Below, one piece after another: positions 56,930-64,000 of a stretch of 64,000 bases of DNA. Under the pieces are notes generated by a model. The model had not been told where the DNA came from. It was given only the letters and a program-made list of their open reading frames with translations, and searched no databases. Both the position numbers and the translations under genes were made by a program. The stretch lies in contig JAFMOC010000007.1 in assembly GCA_019802505.1 (NCBI GenBank), positions 6,134,501 to 6,198,500 of the forward strand, given 5' to 3'. Origin of the DNA: Corydoras sp. C115 (Eukaryota; Chordata; Actinopteri; Siluriformes; Callichthyidae). Position 1 is the stretch's first letter. Every line of letters starts with the position of its first letter.

Positions 56930-57275
56930 GTCAGGACCCCAATAGTAGCACTACAGAGAAAGTATTCTTTGGTTGGTGCATTATTCTCATTCCAGCAGTG
57001 TCACGGAGGTGTTTAAATAAAGCTACCGCAGCACTGCTGTACTAAAATCCCCTCATAGCATCAGTGTCACTGCAGAACTGCCAAACAATACACCACCCAA
57101 ATAATACCTGTTCTGTGATGGTCCTGATCAATAGAGAACAGAGAACAATGGGGGACTAACAAAAAAAAAAACAGATACACTATAGTCTGTAATTGTAAAA
57201 CTACAAATTCCATCTATATGGTCAGCGGAGAAAATAGACAATAATAGATATTTCTCATGTTCTAACGGTTACATA
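56930..57275. repeat. Degenerate DNA-transposon-type repeat, second copy
   Basis: Shares ordered phrases with 4985-5330 (gtgtcactgcagaactgcca, acctgttctgtgatggtcct, agagaacaatgggggactaa) and adds tctgtaattgtaaaactaca near its end. Confidence 0.5.
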
Positions 57276-59330
57276 TACATCGTGTTATTCTGTCAATATT
57301 AAAATGTCATTGTTGTAGCTGTTACACTTGTATTAATAAGTGTTCAGTTCCACTAATGATCTGTGTGCAGGTTTTTGAAGAGAAGCAAGACATGAAGCAT
57401 GGAGAAAGAGTATGCAGCACTACTAGGAATGTGACATCAGCAGTTATATTGTATGTGCATGTTGTATGTAATTCAATGTGTGAATAAATATAGTCCATGT
57501 GTCTAAGAATTCTCATCTACATCCTCATGGTCCAGCATGTGTTACCCTTAAAATTTATATTGAACTTCAGTTCATTTTTAAGCTTCCACTGACATCCAGG
57601 GGCTGTAACATTTTACTTAACACTAGCTTAGGCTAACTTTACATGATGTTTCATTACTTTAATACTGAATACCAACACAGTTGTGATCGGTTGTAGGCTT
57701 GCTGCACTACAAAGTTGGTACAAAGTTGCTGTGCTGTTATTCTCTACATCAGTGTTCCTGTACTTCCTTTTGATCAATTAAATTGCTTGGTCCAAACTAA
57801 ATGTTTATAATGAACAACAAGGAGTAGTGACATGTGGATTAGCAGTAATAATAAAAAAGGTGCTGGACTCAGCAAACATTTAATTCAGATTCACCACTGA
57901 ACACAGACAGTTAAGCACGAAGTATAATTAATTAAATCAATCTTTAATTCCATATACTTAAAAAGAATCTTTACCCAGACTGGTTTGCATTGCTCTGCTA
58001 CAATCACACATCTCTGCCATCTAATGTAGACCAGACTAACAAAATTTAAAACTGATCACTCAAATGTAAACTTTCATTTAAAAAGGTTGTTTAAAAAAGT
58101 ATTATTATTTTCCATCTTTTGAGCTATTTTACATATTTCCTTGATTTGATTGCAGTTGATCCAGTACTGAGTCAGTTCACCATCCCAATGCAACATTTTA
58201 AAATGCTGTAAATAAGGAATGCTGATTATTTATATACTGTAGTTTATATTATTTCTATGGAAAGAGAGTTCTAACAAGAACTTAATGCTACATTTAAGAT
58301 AGAAGGAAGAGAAAAGTAAGACAGTGACTAAAAAATAAGTCATATTCTACATCTATTTGTTTCCAGTTTTTTCATACAATAAGGTTTGTAAGGAGATATA
58401 CTAATACAAGTCTATTAATGGTAACAAGACGCTTATCTTCATGTTCATTAAGTTATTATTAAAAATTGTGGAAGAAATTAAAGAATTATAAAAGCTGACT
58501 GCATTTGAAGGCACTATTTGATCATTTCTCTTCTACACAATGGTTGACGCTTCTCCCTAAGTGCCTTATTCTCGGTGTTTCACAATCATGCCATACTCTG
58601 TATTTGTTTACCATCTTCCGAACATGTTTTCTTCTGTGAGGAGAACACTGTAGTATTACGTTCTTTGTTTTGAACCAACACGGTTGGATGGTATTCTAAG
58701 GGTACTTGCACCACTCCTTCTGCTAATACTGGAGTTGTTGCAGGAGAGCAAATCTCTGTAACTTGTCCTTGGCTTATATAGGTTTATTTAATTTTTTTGT
58801 TGACCTCTGTTACGGAAGTGCAGTTAAGCATAGCAAACTCCAATTGTTCCAGCCAATGGTCAAAATCTCCAAGAAGAAAAAAAGTCCCTAAGAAGAACTG
58901 GGCATTTTTAACCATTGTTTAAATTAATACAATCAATAACAATCAATTAATAAAAGTGTTGGCAACAAACTCCATTACCACTTCGTTGTGTCGCATGATT
59001 TATATGTGTTACTTGCTCATTATTTCTGCTTACGTGTGTCACATTTTATTTTAGTTTAATTAGCTTAAGCAATGTTTAAATGTACTTTATAAATACATAT
59101 AATTGTACACAATGGTGGTAATAAATGACAAAGTATTAGTGAAGACACTGCACTGTAAGTGTAGGTGTGAGGGATTTAGAAAGGGATTAAGTTAACACAT
59201 TGGCACAATTACACAAATCTCAGTAGCTCTAATGTGTGTTTCTTGTGTTTAATTGTTTTTTTAGGCTACTTGCAGGTCTTAAACTAAAACCAGACCCAGA
59301 CCTGTAAATAAAACCAGACCTGTTTAATTT
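57276..59330. other. mcu intron 1, gene-free
   Basis: AT-rich DNA. A slightly GC-richer piece at about 58540-58870 was inspected on both strands; no frame or family recognised. Confidence 0.4.
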
Positions 59331-59540
59331 CTGATGTAATAAATACTCTATACCGTCTTTCTCAAAACAATAAAATATATTTTTGCTAATGTAAAAGACA
59401 GATATCCTCTATTGGCCAGACTAGCCAAGTTCTATTTATGCATAAAGCAATCAGGTACGAGAGGGCATGCATTATTGTGCCATTATACCTTTTTTAGTGT
59501 AGTCCAGTCCAGTGTAGTCCAATGGTATACCGGCTTAAAA
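59331..59540. repeat. Diverged relative of the hAT-type MITE
   Basis: The phrase ataaagcaatcaggtacgag followed by agggcatgcattattgtgcc parallels 39540-39570 in the MITE at 39421-39733. Ends not resolved. Confidence 0.4.
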
Positions 59541-61866
59541 CACCAATTTGACTAAGGCCATGATTTTTTTGGAAGGCACATGTGTGTGCAGTTCTGTGTT
59601 GAGCAGAACAGGCAGTGAGTAGTTACTGAATAAAGATCTGGATGCTGCAAGAGTTGCCATTACTTTGATAAAATGTCTTAAACACCATCCAAAAAAATGG
59701 GGAATATAATAAACATATGGCTCAGGAAAAGAGAACATGCAGTCATGCAATTCTGATTTTATTTCCATCATACCAAACCTTTTCATGGATCCACAGACAA
59801 ACAGGTCAGAAACTGACAAACACTAAAACACTATTAAATTATTTATTAAACAGTGTTTTGTTCTTAGGACCAATCACTTATATTTTACAATTTAGGGTTC
59901 GATCAATATTTTTTGCATAGGATTGTAGAAACGTTTCTTGTTTTACATAGTCATGTGTGTATGTGTGTGGCTAATCAGGGCAGCAGAATCCAGATATGAT
60001 TCAGAATTGCACCATATATGGTGCTAAGCAACGAGCAAGTTAAACCAAACACAAAATACAAAGATAAAAAAAAAATGACTCCACAGCCACTATTTCAGTC
60101 AGTACGAAAATGTAAATAAATGAATTTCAAGAAAACCTGCTATACACTTAAAAATAAAAGCAGAAAACATAAGAAAGACAAGAAAAAAAACTGGTATATC
60201 TGGTTAACATCAAGATAACTGTTTTATTATCCAACAAAAAGGTGTTTTTCTCTAGTCTGCGCTCCACTTGGAATGACAGCATCGGTGTTCCTAAAGTAAT
60301 TTTCAAGCCTTTTTCCTGAGGCTTTTCCACTCTGGTAGGAATGATAACCTGTCAGTAGATTCCAGGCAAACAGACTCTGCTCTTACAGATCAATGGTACA
60401 ACATGTGACTTTCCATTACAGCAGAGCAATGAGATGAGGGAAGAAGGAACCAAATTGGGAGATGGATGGATTAGAAGGAAAAGTGGAAACACTTATACTA
60501 AATGGCTGAAAAGATGCTGCTAAAGAGACTTCAGAACCACACCAAGATTTACTTACTCATTCATTTTAAAATTAACTTGTTTTGATCAGGATTGATGAGA
60601 GTGCTAGAGCCTTTTTTTTTTTTTTTTTATACTAATCACAGTGAAAAAGTCACTTAACTCTTATAAGACGGCCAAGAAAAGTTAAAGAATTGACAGTCAA
60701 CAATCAAAGATTTATTTTTACAAAGAACTTTTAGGTTCAGTACTATAAAGTGTTGAAATAATATTCCATAAAACAGGCTGCAAGGTCTAAACTCTTTGAC
60801 ACTACTATAGCTGACTTAATTTCAAGTTTCAAACAGTACCTCTGGCTCGAAGTTAAACAACTGAACATGTCTGATAAGTGGGAGGCCAAATCTGTGTTTT
60901 CTCACTCCATTTGCAACAGTGCATTCATTATACTGTTTATCTGCAAGTTGGTAAACAGAACAAAGAAATCTTGAAATTTGGGAGGACTGTAAATAAAGAA
61001 ACCTAAAAACACATTTCACATAAAAAAAAAAAACTATTCAGGCAATAAACTTTCCATCTCATCTAGTTTGGGACGGTCCCCTTCATGTTCCATCATGACT
61101 GCTAATATGGACAAAGCAAAATGGAGCCCTAATGACACTGAACACCTTTGCAAACTGGAATGACAGCTGTGAGCAATTCATTCTCATTTAAATCAGCGCC
61201 TAACAACAGAGTTGCACATTTGGGTAAATGAGCACAGAAAGACTCAACTGAAAATCATTTACAACAGAAGATTACGATGAAGCTGCAGTGCAGAGATGGG
61301 GCGGCAACTTCATATTAATACACATTATATTGAAATGGAATATCCAACAAGCTAATGTGGAGATAATGGTTGGGTATCCACATATATGGCGGCTTATAAC
61401 GTGTTGGCAAATTTAGCTGTTTTAACCATTAATAATATATTAGTATAAATTTCTGCTCTGTTCTAATATAAATTGCCATGACATAAGGGACTTCTACAAC
61501 ATTTTATGTTTCATCATTTATGAAAGCTCTGCGAGACATTATTCTACTCTTTAGTCTCCACTGCACATTGTTTCCCCGCTGCTTGTCTTGCCCAAACTTA
61601 TGAAGACACCGATCACTGGTGGAAAGTCTGGCAGGTTGATAATTAACACTAATTACCATTTGTTGCCTTCGGTCAAAAGCCCCCCACCCCACTACACTAC
61701 CGTCCATTCCACTACAGTTCTGCTACAATAGGCTTGTCAATAATAAAGGCTTAGTGAAAACCATGAATATCACATACTGTATATAAAATACTTAATCTTT
61801 AGCTGCCCCTCTTAAGAAATGGACATTATATGTGCTCAGTAGTAATCATGTGCTGTTCTTTTTCTA
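59541..61866. other. mcu intron 1, gene-free
   Basis: No exon, RNA gene or well-bounded repeat recognised. T run at 60610-60629. Confidence 0.4.
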
Positions 61867-61868
61867 TA

Positions 61869-62096
61869 TAGATTAGATTAGATTAGATTAGATTCAACTT
61901 TGTCATCATGCAGAGTACAATTACAGGGCCAATGAAATGTAGTTAGCATCTAACCAGAATTGCATTCTATACACATAAATATATTATTTACATAAAGTGC
62001 AGTAGTAACAGTGACCAGTGCATTGAGTAGTAATGTGTACAACATGTTATATTCATGTGTGTGTACAAGTGAAATTATGAAATATATAATGAATAT
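61869..62096 (+). repeat. Interspersed repeat with (TTAGA)n start
   Basis: The start ttagattagattagattc followed by aactttgtcatcatgcagag, tacaattacagggccaatga is a common teleost interspersed sequence of unknown class. The SINE at 62097 lies at its 3' side. Confidence 0.45.
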
Positions 62097-62453
62097 AAGG
62101 GCGGCACGGTGGCTTAGTGGTTAGCACGTTCGCCTCTCAGCGCTAGGGATTCCCGGTTCGAATCCCCATCTGGGTGGAGTTTCCATGTTCTCCCCGTGTC
62201 CGCGTGGGTTTCCTCCGGGTTCTCCGGTTTCCTCCCACAGTCAAAAAACATGGATCAAGTCAAATGAGTTCTCCAAATTGCCCCATATAGTGTGTGTATG
62301 TGTGCGTGACTGTGTGAGTGTGTGCCCAGCGATGGATTGGCGCCCTGTCCTGGGTGTATCTGCCCAGTGCCCGAAACGTTCTCCCCTGGATGGGCATGGG
62401 GAACCCACCCGCGACCCTAATAGAGGATAAAGCGGAAGATAATGAATGAATGA
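62097..62453 (+). repeat. Full-length tRNA-headed SINE
   Basis: Intact head, box A/B, body and (ATGA)n tail, with duplication ATAATGAATAT at 62086-62096 and 62454-62464. One of the least diverged copies here. Confidence 0.92.
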
Positions 62454-62464
62454 ATAATGAATAT

Positions 62465-64000
62465 GAAGTACGTTTGTCAAATAGGAGTCAGCATCTTCAC
62501 TCTTGCTGCAAAACCTTTTTTGTATTGTTGGCCCAATTTTTATTCTTTTTTTAGTTCTAAATGTACACACATATTGCACTATTCTGTAGTAACATTAATC
62601 CAATAGAAAGGGTGTGTGGGGTTTAATTGTGTTTAATTGTATTTTCTTTTACGTTTTTAACATCTGGACAATCCAGAGGCGATTTTTGAACAATAACAGT
62701 TTTGATAAACACAATTATTAGGGCAACTATAAATTGTAGAAATAATTTAGAGAGAGCAGTTAATGTGAGAAAGTTAAAGTGGGTCTGTAGAAAAAGACCA
62801 ACAAATGTATTTAGCTATTACCGAACAGCAACAGTTTCCTAAAAAAATATAAAATATAGCGCAATATATTTTTCTTATTTGTTTAACAGGATACATTTAT
62901 CTACAAAGACTTTATTTTTAAGATCATACCTGTAAAGAAACTATTATTCTGAAGGGTTTAAAAATTTCTAAGCAGCAGAGTATAATGAACTACGCATTTT
63001 ACGCAGGAACATCTCAAACACAAGCCAGCTCGATTTTATGAAGCTCTTTTTTAATAAGTGAAAACTTTTAAGCATCACCGAAACACCATACAAACCACTT
63101 TCTCATCTAAGAAAAGTATGGAAATACAGTATATCATTTAAAAAGTTGAGATAATATGATGATACAAGCTTTTTAATTGTACAGTCTTACTGTGCAAAAA
63201 TAATGCATTGAACACTGTTAGTGCTCAGTAGTGGAACTTTCTGCTGATGTTCTGCTACAGCTGACATTATAAGGAGTAATGAGATTGATGTATCTTCCAC
63301 TGTATTGAAACTCATAAATCCTTAAACTTTGCTGGCGCAATATTTATTTTACATGCAAAACTACTTAAAGATTATTTACACTACTAACAATAGAAGTTCA
63401 ATTGCGACAATTATGTACACTCTGCATTTGTGAAGTTCATAATGCAACACTTATACCAACACAAGTAAGTATACAATGGAGCAGGATGAGGAATAATGCA
63501 ATTTGTCTTAAGTAGCTAGAGACTTGGATGTGGCCGCTGAATGCGACAGGACCACTAATAATCACAAGCAGCAATTTATCAAACTTGAAGGGCAGATCTT
63601 CTAATAACTAGAGCATTTTTAGCTGTCTTTATTAAAGTTTCCAAGATGTGACTAATGGAATATAAAGCCAGAATATTAATATGTAGCTTCTAAAAGTGAT
63701 TATAGAATAGATAAGAAGCAGCAAGTTAACCAGTTATTTTACGTTATTCATTTCATAAAGCTATAAAAACTGAAAAATACAATTAAACCAAAAATTTTAA
63801 AAGACTATAAATTGTATATAAAACAATTATTAAAATTGTAAATTATTATAAATTAAAAAATTGTGAATCCACACCAACTAAACACTAAATAAGAACCTAG
63901 AGCTGAAAAACATATAGAATATTTTTAATAATCTCAATTCTAAGACCAGCATAAAAATACTAGAATTGTAAAATCAAGATGAATGCTTCCTCTGCTGTCA
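62465..64000. other. End of window, gene-free
   Basis: AT-rich DNA with no recognised exon. mcu exon 1 was searched for here (GC-rich, Met plus Arg/Leu-rich targeting peptide, GT donor in phase 0) and not found. Confidence 0.4.

Noticed and set aside
1..64000. CRISPR arrays, operons, phage or plasmid genes
   Set aside because: Nothing of this kind; intron structure and repeats show vertebrate nuclear DNA. Direct repeats seen are SINEs, microsatellites or the local duplication.

Overview
This window is vertebrate nuclear DNA from a ray-finned fish (teleost). The genes have many introns and are separated by AT-rich DNA full of fish-type repeats: tRNA-headed SINEs, Tc1-like, hAT-like and pogo-like transposons, and long CA/TA microsatellites. 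The SINE subfamily and the Tc1 mix hint at an ostariophysan such as a catfish, but I cannot prove the order or species from sequence alone.

Three protein-coding genes can be rebuilt exon by exon, and every junction keeps the reading frame. (1) pla2g12b, + strand, 3483-7285, 4 coding exons, 233 aa: a secreted-PLA2-like protein without the catalytic histidine. (2) oit3, - strand, 23744-8494, 9 coding exons, 541 aa: a liver-type secreted protein with EGF-like and ZP domains. (3) mcu, - strand, exons 2-8 from 40807 to 29962 (300 aa): the mitochondrial calcium uniporter pore subunit. Its first exon, with the mitochondrial targeting sequence, is not visible and probably lies beyond 64000. The order MCU-OIT3-PLA2G12B, with the last gene convergent, is the same as in the human 10q22 block, which supports all three calls. 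pla2g12b and oit3 meet tail to tail with candidate poly(A) signals about 130 bp apart.

Layout: 1-3480, 5' flank with old SINE pieces; 3483-8170, pla2g12b; 8290-23744, oit3, whose introns carry most of the SINEs and two Tc1-like elements; 23745-29961, spacer and mcu 3' flank with a diverged local duplication of about 0.8-0.9 kb; 29962-40807, mcu exons; 40808-64000, mcu intron 1, with a degenerate Tc1, an apparently intact Tc1-like element (45877-47492, 344-codon transposase), a hAT-type MITE, a pogo-like remnant and more SINEs.

The genes are not an operon. pla2g12b and oit3 are liver-biased secretory-pathway proteins in other vertebrates and mcu is a housekeeping mitochondrial channel, so the block is conserved synteny, not a pathway. 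I found no new multi-gene system. The items most worth checking are the intact Tc1 transposase, the nested transposon at 31.1-33.3 kb, UG repeats acting as the 3' splice-site tract of mcu exon 3 and oit3 exon 3, and two short SINEs that share the same 5' end.
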